A stretch of DNA of 64,000 nt from Pantoea sp. WMus005 (GTDB taxonomy: Bacteria; Pseudomonadota; Gammaproteobacteria; Enterobacterales; Enterobacteriaceae). Under the pieces are notes generated by a model. It saw nothing but the letters and a program-made list of their open reading frames with translations, did no database searches and was not told where the DNA came from. The first letter of the stretch is position 1. The number at the start of each line of letters is the position of its first letter. The stretch lies in NCBI RefSeq assembly GCF_013415305.1, contig NZ_JACBXU010000003.1, positions 372,001-436,000 on the forward strand, written 5' to 3'. The translations under genes and the position numbers were made by a program. Shown here one piece after another: positions 49,482-58,668 of the stretch.

Positions 49482-50723
49482 ATGCTGACTGCGATTGCAG
49501 CCGCCTTCCTGGGCGGCATTATTCTGAACCTTATGCCCTGCGTGTTTCCGGTGATCTCGCTGAAAGCGCTGAGCCTGATCCGCCATCATGAATCGCCTTC
49601 GCACGCCCGCGCAGAGGGCCTGGCCTTCTTACTGGGCGTCGTAGTGACGATGGTTGCGCTGACCGCGGTATTGCTTCTGGCAAGAGCAGGTGGTGCTTCG
49701 GTGGGCTGGGGGTTCCAGCTGCAATCGCCGCTGGTGATCGCCGCGCTGATTCTGGTGATGCTCGGCTCAGCACTGAACCTGCTCGGACTGTTTGAAGTGG
49801 GATTATCAGTACAGCGGGTTGGCGAAATGGGCGGCAGTCGCGGAGGTTTCGTGGGTTCAGCACTGACCGGCGCGCTGGCCATCATTGTCGCCACCCCCTG
49901 TAGCGCTCCCTTTATGGCCAGCGCGGTAGGCTATGCTCTGACTCAGCCTCCACTGGTGAGTCTGGTCATCTTTATTTCACTGGCGCTGGGCTTTGCTGCG
50001 CCTTTTACCCTGATCTCTTTCTTCCCGGTGCTGGCGAGGATATTACCAAAGCCGGGTGCATGGATGATCACCTTAAAACAGGGTCTGGCGTTCCCGATGC
50101 TGGGCGCGGTCGGCTGGCTCATCTGGGTACTCGAACGTCAGGCGGGATCGTCGGCACTGGCTGCGATTCTGGCCTGCTGCTTACTGTTTAGTTTTGCCGC
50201 CTGGCTGTATGGTATGGCGCAGAAACGCCGTATGATGGGACAGCGCCATGTGGTAATGCATGTTGCGACTGCTTTCTTCCTGGCGCTGGTCATGGTGCCA
50301 TTATTAAATCTGAACAGTTTTGCCAGCGCGCCCGCTGAAACGGAAACGGCCTCACAGGCCGCTGCCGCCGTAGCCTGGTCGCCGCAGAACGTTGATGCTA
50401 TTAAAGGCCAGGGCAAGCCCATCCTGGTGAACTTTACCGCGTCCTGGTGTATTACCTGCCAGGTGAACGATCGCACCTCGCTCTCGACGCAGGCGGTAAA
50501 AGCCGCAATGGCGCGGACCAGTACCATTTATATGGTCGCAGATTCGACCAAATACAATCCTGATGTTGAACAGGCGCTGAGCGATTTCGGACGCGGTGGA
50601 TTGCCACTCTACGTGGTCTACCCGGCCGACGGCGGTAAACCGGTGGTGCTGCCGCAGGTGCTCACCCCTGGCATTGTGATTTCAGCGCTGAATCAGGCGA
50701 CGGAAAAAGGAAAGAAAACCTGA
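49482..50723 (+). CDS. DsbD/ScsB-like membrane thiol-disulfide reductase
   Basis: A 413-residue protein. Residues of about 1-270 form the CcdA/DsbD beta domain with eight spans and the redox cysteines in NLMPCVFPVISLK and VATPCSAPFMA; residues of about 290-410 are a periplasmic thioredoxin-like gamma domain with ASWCITCQVN. The N-terminal alpha domain of DsbD is missing, so it must reduce a client directly. The preceding periplasmic peroxiredoxin is the obvious client, as in the ScsB-PprX pathway of Caulobacter. Electrons would come from cytoplasmic thioredoxin. Confidence 0.9.
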   Translation: MLTAIAAAFLGGIILNLMPCVFPVISLKALSLIRHHESPSHARAEGLAFLLGVVVTMVALTAVLLLARAGGASVGWGFQLQSPLVIAALILVMLGSALNLLGLFEVGLSVQRVGEMGGSRGGFVGSALTGALAIIVATPCSAPFMASAVGYALTQPPLVSLVIFISLALGFAAPFTLISFFPVLARILPKPGAWMITLKQGLAFPMLGAVGWLIWVLERQAGSSALAAILACCLLFSFAAWLYGMAQKRRMMGQRHVVMHVATAFFLALVMVPLLNLNSFASAPAETETASQAAAAVAWSPQNVDAIKGQGKPILVNFTASWCITCQVNDRTSLSTQAVKAAMARTSTIYMVADSTKYNPDVEQALSDFGRGGLPLYVVYPADGGKPVVLPQVLTPGIVISALNQATEKGKKT

Positions 50724-50794
50724 GACGATTAATGAAGCGATTTTCTGGCGTGTTGTCAGGCCACGGCGACTGTGTGCTGAACTGCTGATGATTG

Positions 50795-51349
50795 ATGTCA
50801 GCCACTGATCCACGCGCACAGCAGTGGCCAGCCTTAATGGCCCGGGCGCAGGCGGGCGACAAAGCTGCCTATAACCAGTTACTGAAAGCGATGGTTCCGG
50901 CCATCCGGGCACTTGTGTGCAGAAAAATCCGTGACGAGGTGCTGGTCGAGGATGTGATTCAGGAAACGCTGCTGGCTATCCATCGTGTACGACATACCTA
51001 CGAGCCGCAGCGCCCGATACTTCCCTGGGTTGCCGCCATCACGTCTGCCCGAACTGTTGATGCATTGCGGCAACACGGTCGTCGTCAGGAAGTTCAGGAC
51101 GATGAGGAGCTTGAACGACAGCCTGCTGAAAGCGCAGAGTCCGCCTGGGATACAGATATCCTTTCCGGGTATCTGGACACCCTTCCGCTGCGCCAGCGGG
51201 AGATCGTCGAATCGGTGCATCTGCGCGAACAGAGTCTTGCGCAGACAGCGGCTGAAACTCATCAGTCTCTCTCTGCGGTCAAATCCCTGTTGCATCGCGC
51301 AATGGTCAATCTTCGAAAATATGGACGGGGTCATCATGAGAAATCATGA
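50795..51349 (+). CDS. ECF-type RNA polymerase sigma factor
   Basis: A 184-residue sigma factor. Region 2 (IRDEVLVEDVIQETLLAIHRVRHTYEPQRPILPWVAAITSARTVDALRQHGRR) and region 4 (LPLRQREIVESVHLREQSLAQTAAETHQSLSAVKSLLHRAMVNLRKYG) are intact. The 14-bp overlap with the NrsF gene places it in the ECF group partnered with that multi-pass membrane anti-sigma factor. I use the ATG at 50795 rather than the TTG one codon upstream; the ribosome site is weak. Targets probably include the peroxiredoxin-reductase genes just upstream. Confidence 0.9.
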   Translation: MSATDPRAQQWPALMARAQAGDKAAYNQLLKAMVPAIRALVCRKIRDEVLVEDVIQETLLAIHRVRHTYEPQRPILPWVAAITSARTVDALRQHGRRQEVQDDEELERQPAESAESAWDTDILSGYLDTLPLRQREIVESVHLREQSLAQTAAETHQSLSAVKSLLHRAMVNLRKYGRGHHEKS

Positions 51350-51977
51350 CCAGTTAATTAATCACCTCAGCGCGTCTGCGCAGCCGGTGCAGCGCATCTG
51401 GCCTGTTACATGGCGCGTTGCGGGCTGGATCGCGCTTGCCCTGCCTTGTGGGGCGCTGAGCAGCTGGGCGTTTCATACCCGTCTGACTGACTGGTCTCAG
51501 CCTGGCGCGTTGTTTGCGCTGGTTGCCGTGATGCTGTCGCTCGTTATCGCGGGCAGCACGCTGGCGGCCGCTTTTACGCTAAGTATTGCAGGACGAAAAC
51601 CGATCAACCTGCGCTGGCCACTGCTGATGGCCGTTTTGTGGCTGGGGCTGAATCTGATCAATATGTCATCTGAATCCCCGCCTGCGGGCGGGAACCGGTT
51701 TGGTGAAGGGATACACTGTTATCTGTTTATGCTGTCGGCCAGCGTGCCGATGATGCTGTTGTCGGTGATTGCCCTGCAGCGCACCCGTTCACTCTATCCT
51801 TCGCGCAGCCTGGCGTTGAGCGGTTGCGGCAGCGCGTTTACTTCATCAATGCTGCTGTCGCTGTGTCATGACACCCATCTGCATATCGTTGATTTCTCCA
51901 TGCATCTGGCTGCAGGCATTACTATTGTGGCGCTGACGGTGCTGGCCGGACGCCGCTGGATTCGGCTGGGAGAGTAA
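51336..51977 (+). CDS. nrsF: NrsF/DUF1109 membrane anti-sigma factor
   Basis: A 213-residue inner membrane protein with about six spans. A short cytoplasmic N-terminus (MRNHDQLINHLSASAQPVQRI) precedes the first span. It contains the family cysteines (in GIHCYLFML, SGCGSAF and LCHDTHLHIVDFSMH), which may sense metals or oxidants, and the NRFGEGIHC motif. NrsF holds its ECF factor at the membrane until stress. Overlaps the sigma gene, giving stoichiometric expression. Confidence 0.9.
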   Translation: MRNHDQLINHLSASAQPVQRIWPVTWRVAGWIALALPCGALSSWAFHTRLTDWSQPGALFALVAVMLSLVIAGSTLAAAFTLSIAGRKPINLRWPLLMAVLWLGLNLINMSSESPPAGGNRFGEGIHCYLFMLSASVPMMLLSVIALQRTRSLYPSRSLALSGCGSAFTSSMLLSLCHDTHLHIVDFSMHLAAGITIVALTVLAGRRWIRLGE

Positions 51978-52257
51978 TGACTTTGTTAATATTCTGTTTG
52001 CTCAGGCATTTATTGGCGGCTGTGCCATGAGTCCCGAGGCCGGGCTGACCGGTTTTAACCGCACGATGTATCGTGGCGAAATGGCGTGAAATCTCAACGC
52101 GGGTCGTGGAAGAAAAGCTTGATAAATAATGGCATGAGGCGTTTGAGGCTGAAGAGATAGGTGTGAACCTGCGCAATAGTCAGCATGGAATAAACCCGCT
52201 CCTGCGAGCGCGCGACAGAGGTCAGCGAACACCAAATAGGAGCGAGCCTGATTCAGA

Positions 52258-53118
52258 TTACAAATGTGCCGCGAACCACGCCGTCTGCACCTTAATCACT
52301 GACGCGAAGTGCTGACCGCTGTAAATATCGTAATGGCGGGCCTCTTCGGCCACAAAGAGCTGCTTATCCGTTGCGGCTACCGCATCAAACAGCGCACGTC
52401 CTTGTTCCGGCGGGTTCACGCTATCCTGACCAGCGACCACGACCAGTGTCGGACAGGTGACCTTCGCGGCATTGATCGCGGGTTTGTAGAGCAGCGTTTC
52501 CCGTACGGTTAAAAACGGGATTTTGATGTCCATTTTCGGGTGCTGATAACGGTTCTCCTCGAAGAACGCCTTTGACTCATCATCGTTCAGGACGCGAGTA
52601 ATGGCCACAAACATCTCTTTGCCGCTGGTCTGCCGCTTTTGATCCATCTTCTCCAGCGTAGCAATAAAGCCCGCCTTCTCTGTCACGTCCAGTTGCCCGG
52701 TGACAATCTCTTCCCCGTCCGCAAAGGCGAGCTGGCTGACAACACATTTTACATCCGGGTTGTTCGCTGCCGCGCCAAAGAGGTGACATCCGCCAAAAGA
52801 GGTGCCCCATAAACCTATTCTGCTCGGGTCCAGCGCCGGTTGTTGTTTTGCCCACGCGATAACCGAGAGGATGTCCGCGATCTGCATCGCAGGCACCAGA
52901 CGGCCCCGCTCGCCTTCGCTGTCACCAAATCCGCGATAATCAAAGGTCACGGTAGCGAAACCTGCCTGGGTAAATGCCTGTGCGAACGCAGGCAATAAGA
53001 TCTCCCGGATACCGCAGAAGCCGTGACACAGAATAATCACCGGGGATTTAGTGGCCGCTGCAGGCTGACGCAGCGTCAGCACGATGCCTTCTGGCAGTGT
53101 GTGGGTGGATAACGCCAT
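52258..53118 (-). CDS. Alpha/beta hydrolase
   Basis: A 286-residue cytoplasmic hydrolase. It shows LCHGFCGIRE (oxyanion hole region), FDYRGFGDSEG, the nucleophile elbow GTSFGG (serine in GLWGTSFGGCHL) and a C-terminal VVAGQDSVNPPEQG with the acid plus EARHYDIYSG with the histidine. The catalytic triad is complete. The family spans esterases, peptidases and dehalogenases; the substrate is not known. It is monocistronic. Confidence 0.88.
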   Translation of the reverse strand: MALSTHTLPEGIVLTLRQPAAATKSPVIILCHGFCGIREILLPAFAQAFTQAGFATVTFDYRGFGDSEGERGRLVPAMQIADILSVIAWAKQQPALDPSRIGLWGTSFGGCHLFGAAANNPDVKCVVSQLAFADGEEIVTGQLDVTEKAGFIATLEKMDQKRQTSGKEMFVAITRVLNDDESKAFFEENRYQHPKMDIKIPFLTVRETLLYKPAINAAKVTCPTLVVVAGQDSVNPPEQGRALFDAVAATDKQLFVAEEARHYDIYSGQHFASVIKVQTAWFAAHL

Positions 53119-53320
53119 CGTGGGTCATACTCCTTGCTGAGGTTGAAGATCATAAAATTCAGCAAGCACCCTTTCACATCTCCACCGTTTTTACTTCGAT
53201 CCAGATCAGACGGGCGACACTTTCCGTCTGAGTGGTCGACAAATCAGCACCCGATGCTGCCAAATCGCAGGCTTTGGCGTAGGCTGAAAGCGGGCGTGTT
53301 TAACAAAACAGGAGATCACG

Positions 53321-53731
53321 ATGCAGAATGAAATGACAGCACAATGCCACTGTGGCGCGGTGGCGTACCGGGTGACGCTGAAGGATGGATTTAACACGGT
53401 GCGCCGCTGCAACTGCTCGTTTTGCCGGATGCGCGGCGCGGTGGTGGTGTTTGCAACAAAGGTTGAGCTGACGCAGGGTGAAGCGCAGCTAACCGAATAT
53501 CGCTTTAACAGCAAAGAGGTGGGGCACTACTTCTGCTCCGTATGTGGTATCTATACTTTTCATCAGAGCCGCTCTCAGCCCGATCAGTTTGGGGTCAATG
53601 TCGCCTGTCTGCAGGGTGTTTCACCGTTTGATTTCACCGATGTGCCCGTCTCCGATGGCATCAATCACCCAAAAGATGGCGGCAAAGGCGGTGTAGCCGG
53701 TCATCTGGTCTACACCCCCACCCAATCCTGA
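53321..53731 (+). CDS. GFA/CENP-V-type zinc protein
   Basis: A 136-residue protein with the cysteine pattern of the GFA family: CHCGAVAY, RRCNCSFCRMRG and HYFCSVCGIYTFH, which ligate two zinc ions. The family includes the glutathione-dependent formaldehyde-activating enzyme, but most bacterial members are uncharacterised, so the name does not imply that reaction. It lies next to a formate dehydrogenase cluster on the opposite strand with 16 bp between stops; a link through C1 metabolism is possible but not shown. Confidence 0.88.
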   Translation: MQNEMTAQCHCGAVAYRVTLKDGFNTVRRCNCSFCRMRGAVVVFATKVELTQGEAQLTEYRFNSKEVGHYFCSVCGIYTFHQSRSQPDQFGVNVACLQGVSPFDFTDVPVSDGINHPKDGGKGGVAGHLVYTPTQS

Positions 53732-53747
53732 ATAACCGCGGACTGAA

Positions 53748-54233
53748 CTACTGCCGGGTGGGCTTGCCACTGAAGCGGGTAATCGGCTTCTCCTCTTCAC
53801 GGTCGATCTGTTGTGAGAAGACTTCCAGCGCAGCGAAGATCGGCCGCAGTCCGCGCCACAGATCCTCATCATTGAGTAACCGGATGATGCCACGTATGCC
53901 CGGCGCGACTTTTTCCTGCCGCGCCTCATCCCGCGCCGGCTTAACGGCCATCGCAGCATCACGCACCGCCAGCAGCAGATGACTAAAATGCTCCGGCGGT
54001 ACGCTGCCCAGTGTCATCATCAGCAACGAAAGATTCTGAAGCGCATTCTGGGTGCCGGGCTGATTAAGGCCTGATACCAGAATTTTCCCTACTTCGTTAT
54101 TCGACTTAACCAGATCGTTCGCCAGCCGCAGAAAGCCGTGCTGGTGGAGATTTTCGATCAGCTCATCCATTGCCTCCCGCGCAGTCGGCTCGGTGCGTGT
54201 CGGCGGGACCTGATACTTCATCCGTTCTGCCAT
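53748..54233 (-). CDS. DUF1641 protein, formate dehydrogenase partner
   Basis: A 161-residue helical protein (DELIENLHQHGFLRLANDLVKSNNEVGKILVSGLN; GIRGIIRLLNDEDLWRGLRPIFAALEVF). DUF1641 proteins are encoded next to FdhA-type formate dehydrogenases, for example YrhD with YrhE in Bacillus. The start overlaps the FDH stop (TAATG), so the two are translationally coupled; a role as subunit or maturation factor is inferred. Confidence 0.9.
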   Translation of the reverse strand: MAERMKYQVPPTRTEPTAREAMDELIENLHQHGFLRLANDLVKSNNEVGKILVSGLNQPGTQNALQNLSLLMMTLGSVPPEHFSHLLLAVRDAAMAVKPARDEARQEKVAPGIRGIIRLLNDEDLWRGLRPIFAALEVFSQQIDREEEKPITRFSGKPTRQ

Positions 54234-57205
54234 TAGAATTTCTCCGGTTTTTCGACATGTTCTGGCGGTTCACGATAGCCAGCCTGCTGCCATTTCTGCT
54301 CAATCGGCAGGTGATCCAGTGGCGTACGACTGCCGTAGCGAAAGTTATGTAGGGGCATCGGATTAGGCTGCGGACGTCGATCGACGCGTTTCATGTTGAC
54401 GGCGATCTCTTTGTAAGCAGGCGTATTCACATCGGGATCGTGATGTTCGCCAGTCAGCGCGTTGACGCCATCTTTACCGTGATGAATCGGCATAAACAGC
54501 ACGTTGCCCGCCACACGTTCCGTGATTACAACCGGCACATCCAGCGATCCGCGCCGCGAGGTAATGCGCACCCACTCTCCTTCATTCAGCGAACGCTCGG
54601 CAGCCAGCTCCGGTGAGATCTCAACAAAGGCATTGGGCGACAGCGACATCATGCGGCCACCCTGCCCGGTCTGATTCATCGACTGGAAATGCTCCAGCAT
54701 CCGGCCATTATTCAGCAGCAGATTGTATTCGGCATCCTCCTGCTCGGCGGGCGGCTGCCAGCTTAGTGGATAGAGGCGCGCTTTGCCATCCGGGAAATTG
54801 AACCTCTCGGTGTAGAGACGCGGCGTGCTTTCACCCTCAGCGCTGACGGGCCAGAGCTGCGACTGCCAGCCGATCAGTTGCTCATAGCTGACTCCCGCGA
54901 AAATCTCTGCGATGCCTGCTGCTTCTGCCATAATCGCGCCTGGATTCGGGTAATGCCACGGATGACCAAGGCGCGCAGCAAGTTCGGTAAAGATCTGCCA
55001 GTCAGGACGACAGTCGCCCAGCGGTTTCATGGCGGGCGAAAAGTGCTGGATGCGCCGCTCGGTATTCACAAACGTGCCCTCTTTTTCCACGCTGGGCGCA
55101 CCGGGCAGCACGACATCGGCAAATTCGGCGGTGCGTGACATAAAGATGTCCTGAACCACCATAAATTCCAGCTTGCTGAAGGCGGCATGCACCGACGTGG
55201 CGTCGGCATCCGCAAAGGCCGTCTCTTCTCCGGTGATGTACATCGCGCGAATTTTACCTTCACCGGCCTGCTGCACCATTTTGAAATTATCTGCACCGGG
55301 CTGATCGGAAAGCGCTTCAGGCGAGACGCCCCAGGCACGCGCCCATTTTTCACGTACCGCTGCATCAGTGACTTTTTCATAGCCCGGATAGAGATTGCTC
55401 AGGCAGCCGAAGTCACTGGCGCCCTGCACATTGTTGTGTCCACGCATCGGGTAGCCGCCGGTGCCGGGTCGTCCATAGTTGCCGGTGACCAGCAGCAGGT
55501 TTGACAGCGCTGTACTGGTGTCAGCCCCATGGCTGTGCTGCGTAATGCCCATCGCCCACAATACGCAGGCGCTACCCGCCTGGCCGATCATTTCCGCTGC
55601 CTGAATCAGTTCGGATTCACTCAGTCCACATATCTCACTGGCAAAAGCCAGCGTAAAGGGAGCAAGTGAGCTGCGGTACTCCTCAACCTGATTGACCCGC
55701 TGGGCCAGAAAAGCGTCATCCGCATAATCGTGATCGAACATATATTTCGCCATCGCCGAGGCCCAGACAATGTCAGTGCCAGGTCGGATGCGCAGATAGC
55801 AGTCCGCCCGCTCCGCCATTTCATGACGGCGGGGATCAACGACCAGCAGTTTCTGACCACGATGTTTGTGGCTTTGTTTGATGTGCGATGCAATCACCGG
55901 ATGGTTCTCGGAGAGATTGCTGCCGACCAGCACAATCAGAGCGGTCTGTTGTAAATCTTCAATCGTTCCGGCATCGCCACCATAGCCCACCGTGCGGAAC
56001 AACCCTTCTGTCGCCGGGTTCTGGCAATAGCGGGAGGAGTTATCGACATTGTTAGTGCCGAAGATTAAACGGGCGATTTTCTGAGTAAGATAGGCTTCTT
56101 CGTTACTGGCTTTACTGGAACCGATAAAGCCAATCGCATCGCCACCATAATTTCGGGCAATGCCCTGTAAACCTTCGGCAACCCGCTGCAAAGCCTCATC
56201 CCAGCTGGCAGGCCGGAACCGGCCATTTTCACGTATCAGGGGCGTCGTCAGACGCGCCGGGCTGTTAACGAAATCCCAGCCGAACTTACCTTTAACGCAG
56301 GTAGAGATGCCATTAGCTGGCGCTTCCGCGACCGGTTGAATTTTCAGGATGTGACGATCGCGGGTCCAGATTTCAAAGCTGCAGCCCACCCCACAATAGG
56401 TACAGACCGTTTTAGTGCGTTTGATCTCCGACTGGCGCAGCGCGACATCAATGTTGGAGACGCCGGTAATCGGACCCATGCCGATACTGTTTTCCATCGT
56501 TTTGACGAAATCGATTAACGGACGCTTCAGTCCCTCATCCATCGCGGTAAACGGACCTGCATCGGGCTGCATGGTTTTTTCCAGCAATGCATTACAGGGG
56601 CAAACTGTGACGCAGTGTCCACAGCTGACGCAGCTGGAACCAGCAATTTCGGTTCCGCCATCCCACAGCACGCGCGGATGAGCCTGAGTGTAGTCAATCG
56701 ACAGCGTCTCATTGACCTCGACATTCTGGCACGCCTCGACACAGCGCCCGCATAAGATGCACTGATCGGGATCGTAGGTGTAAAACGGGTTGGAGTGATC
56801 TTTCGCGTATGGCTTGGGCTGATGAGGATAGTACTGAATCGGGATGTGCATATCGGCCACGGCATTATGCAGCGTGCAGTCACCGGTATTGTGCTCACAG
56901 ACAGTGCAGTAAAGCTCATGGCGGTTGAGCAGCCGATCCATGCCTTCCTGCTGTGCGGCTTTGAGTGCACTGCCTTCACTCTGCACCGCCAGGCCCTCTT
57001 CAGTGCGAAGCGTGCAGCCGCGAACCCGCTGGCCATTGGCATCTACCCAACAGACATCGCAGCTTTGCAGCGGCGGCAAGGCTGGGTGATAGCAGACATG
57101 AGGTAATTTTTTTCCGTGTGCGTCCAGAAAGTCGATCAGCGGTTGATCAGCTAACCCTTTTAACCGTTCACCATTGAAGAGAATGGTACAGTAATTTTCA
57201 CTCAT
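54233..57205 (-). CDS. Formate dehydrogenase subunit alpha (molybdopterin)
   Basis: A 990-residue oxidoreductase. The N-terminus binds a 2Fe-2S cluster (C38, C49, C52, C64), then a His-Cys3 site like NuoG (H96, C100, C103, C110), two ferredoxin-type 4Fe-4S clusters (C149-C159 and C192-C202), another in CTYCGVGC, and a large molybdopterin domain. The Mo ligand is a cysteine in SRYCQNPATEGL, not selenocysteine. No diaphorase subunit is encoded here, so the electron acceptor is unknown. I use the ATG at 57205 (GAGG before it); the upstream in-frame ATG has no support. Confidence 0.92.
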   Translation of the reverse strand: MSENYCTILFNGERLKGLADQPLIDFLDAHGKKLPHVCYHPALPPLQSCDVCWVDANGQRVRGCTLRTEEGLAVQSEGSALKAAQQEGMDRLLNRHELYCTVCEHNTGDCTLHNAVADMHIPIQYYPHQPKPYAKDHSNPFYTYDPDQCILCGRCVEACQNVEVNETLSIDYTQAHPRVLWDGGTEIAGSSCVSCGHCVTVCPCNALLEKTMQPDAGPFTAMDEGLKRPLIDFVKTMENSIGMGPITGVSNIDVALRQSEIKRTKTVCTYCGVGCSFEIWTRDRHILKIQPVAEAPANGISTCVKGKFGWDFVNSPARLTTPLIRENGRFRPASWDEALQRVAEGLQGIARNYGGDAIGFIGSSKASNEEAYLTQKIARLIFGTNNVDNSSRYCQNPATEGLFRTVGYGGDAGTIEDLQQTALIVLVGSNLSENHPVIASHIKQSHKHRGQKLLVVDPRRHEMAERADCYLRIRPGTDIVWASAMAKYMFDHDYADDAFLAQRVNQVEEYRSSLAPFTLAFASEICGLSESELIQAAEMIGQAGSACVLWAMGITQHSHGADTSTALSNLLLVTGNYGRPGTGGYPMRGHNNVQGASDFGCLSNLYPGYEKVTDAAVREKWARAWGVSPEALSDQPGADNFKMVQQAGEGKIRAMYITGEETAFADADATSVHAAFSKLEFMVVQDIFMSRTAEFADVVLPGAPSVEKEGTFVNTERRIQHFSPAMKPLGDCRPDWQIFTELAARLGHPWHYPNPGAIMAEAAGIAEIFAGVSYEQLIGWQSQLWPVSAEGESTPRLYTERFNFPDGKARLYPLSWQPPAEQEDAEYNLLLNNGRMLEHFQSMNQTGQGGRMMSLSPNAFVEISPELAAERSLNEGEWVRITSRRGSLDVPVVITERVAGNVLFMPIHHGKDGVNALTGEHHDPDVNTPAYKEIAVNMKRVDRRPQPNPMPLHNFRYGSRTPLDHLPIEQKWQQAGYREPPEHVEKPEKF

Positions 57206-58019
57206 ATAAGCCTCATGACGACAATGCAAAAAGATTCCGGCTGGAAAAATACCCCTGTATTTAAAGGGTTGCATCACAAGCTTAGTGAGGATTAGCCGCC
57301 GCGCCATGGATACCGCTACGCTTATTGAGGTTAATAGCTGACAGGTAAGGTTTTTTTAAATGTAATGACTTCTTACCGCGTGAACTCCGTCGGGTTTTCT
57401 GGCACATCATTAATAAATGTGAGCGGGACTTTTTATGGTGCCAGGCGATAGCGGCTCGGTGGTTTAAGTTGCAATGGATAATGAATATATTTGTATGTTG
57501 TAACTATATAAAGCGCCAAATCTCCCTTATTTCGAAAAGAGGTGAGATCACCACCAATCTGCACATTTTGCCGTATTCAGGCTGCGGTCATTATTAACCC
57601 TGCCCTCATCTGCAGTACCGATTAATACCTGAATTAATTACGCACCGTCACTTCGTTATTGCACATTGGGTTCTGCTGAAAAAAGGTAAACCGGCTTATG
57701 GACTATTTTCACCCTTTCAGGGCACTATCCTCCTGGCCGCAAATAAATAACTCATGCATGGCAGGAATATGGCGCTTAAATGACAACGCACGACAATCAC
57801 AACGAGGATTACTTTACAGCCCCATGACTGGATGCTCATAATTTAATCATATCTATCAGTGATTTATCTTAAATTTAACAGGACGTTATTTATAAGATGA
57901 TAATGATTACTGTTATGGTAACATCCTGTTAACCCTGCCCGATGTACACTCCTCAGGGCCTCTTTACGCATCATGCTTGATTAAGTCATCATTTAAACTC
58001 TGGCTGAAATGAGGTCATT
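57206..58019. other. Intergenic region upstream of fdh and the response regulator
   Basis: About 810 bp without a gene. Contains both divergent promoters. The sequence GATAATGAT at 57899-57907, followed by a partly matching reverse half, resembles a Fur box only weakly. I looked for FNR and NarL/P sites and found no convincing one. Confidence 0.45.
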
Positions 58020-58640
58020 ATGAATCCCATCGTATATATAGTTGACGACGACGCGGCAGTGACTTCTGCACTGTGCAATCTGCTCGCCGCCGAGGATTAC
58101 ACGGTTATCTCTTTCTCTTCAGCTGATGATTTCCTGGCTCACGCTTTGACTCCCCTTCCCTGTTGCCTGATTCTGGATATTAATTTGCCCGGCGCAGATG
58201 GGTTTGATGCTGCTCAGGCGTTGATCGATCGCGGCTATGCCATTCCCACTATCTTCCTGACCGGCTTCGGAACTATTCCGGTCACGGTGCGGGCGATGAA
58301 AACCGGCGCTTACGAGTTTCTGACGAAGCCCGTTGATCCCGAGCGTATTTTGCAGGCGGTTTCGGAAGCGTTACAGATTGCAGAGCAGAATCTGGCCTCT
58401 TCTGAAGAGCGGCGTGAGATTGTGCAGCGACATCAGACCCTGACGCCGCGTGAAACCGAGGTGATGATGCTGGCCATTAGCGGCCTGCTGAATAAGCAGA
58501 TCGCCGCCGAAATGGGCGTCAGTGAAATTACGGCTAAAGTCCACAAGCGCCGCGTCATGGAGAAGATGAATGCGCGCTCGCTAACCGATCTGGTGCGGGC
58601 TGCAGAGCGGCTCAATATTGATCATAGCCGACGTCGCTAA
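58020..58640 (+). CDS. Two-component response regulator, FixJ/NarL type
   Basis: A 206-residue regulator. The receiver domain has VDDDAAV (acidic pocket), the phosphoacceptor aspartate in LILDINLPG, T in FLTGFGTIPVTVRAMKTGAYEF and lysine in LTKPVDP. The C-terminal LuxR helix-turn-helix reads TPRETEVMMLAISGLLNKQIAAEMGVSEITAKVHKRRVMEKM. It lies 28 bp from the end of the convergent large sensor kinase and is its probable cognate partner, although convergent rather than co-operonic. Upstream region is about 800 bp. Confidence 0.92.
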   Translation: MNPIVYIVDDDAAVTSALCNLLAAEDYTVISFSSADDFLAHALTPLPCCLILDINLPGADGFDAAQALIDRGYAIPTIFLTGFGTIPVTVRAMKTGAYEFLTKPVDPERILQAVSEALQIAEQNLASSEERREIVQRHQTLTPRETEVMMLAISGLLNKQIAAEMGVSEITAKVHKRRVMEKMNARSLTDLVRAAERLNIDHSRRR

Positions 58641-58668
58641 GGCGAGGCAGACAAAGGGGCCCGCTCGC

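Noticed and set aside
57899..57917. Fur-box-like sequence upstream of the response regulator
   Set aside because: Only 14 of 19 positions agree with GATAATGATAATCATTATC and the right half is poor; no iron genes nearby.
57977..57992. FNR-like TTGAT...ATCA sequence upstream of the response regulator
   Set aside because: TTGATTAAGTCATCAT has only one proper half-site and wrong spacing for TTGAT-N4-ATCAA.
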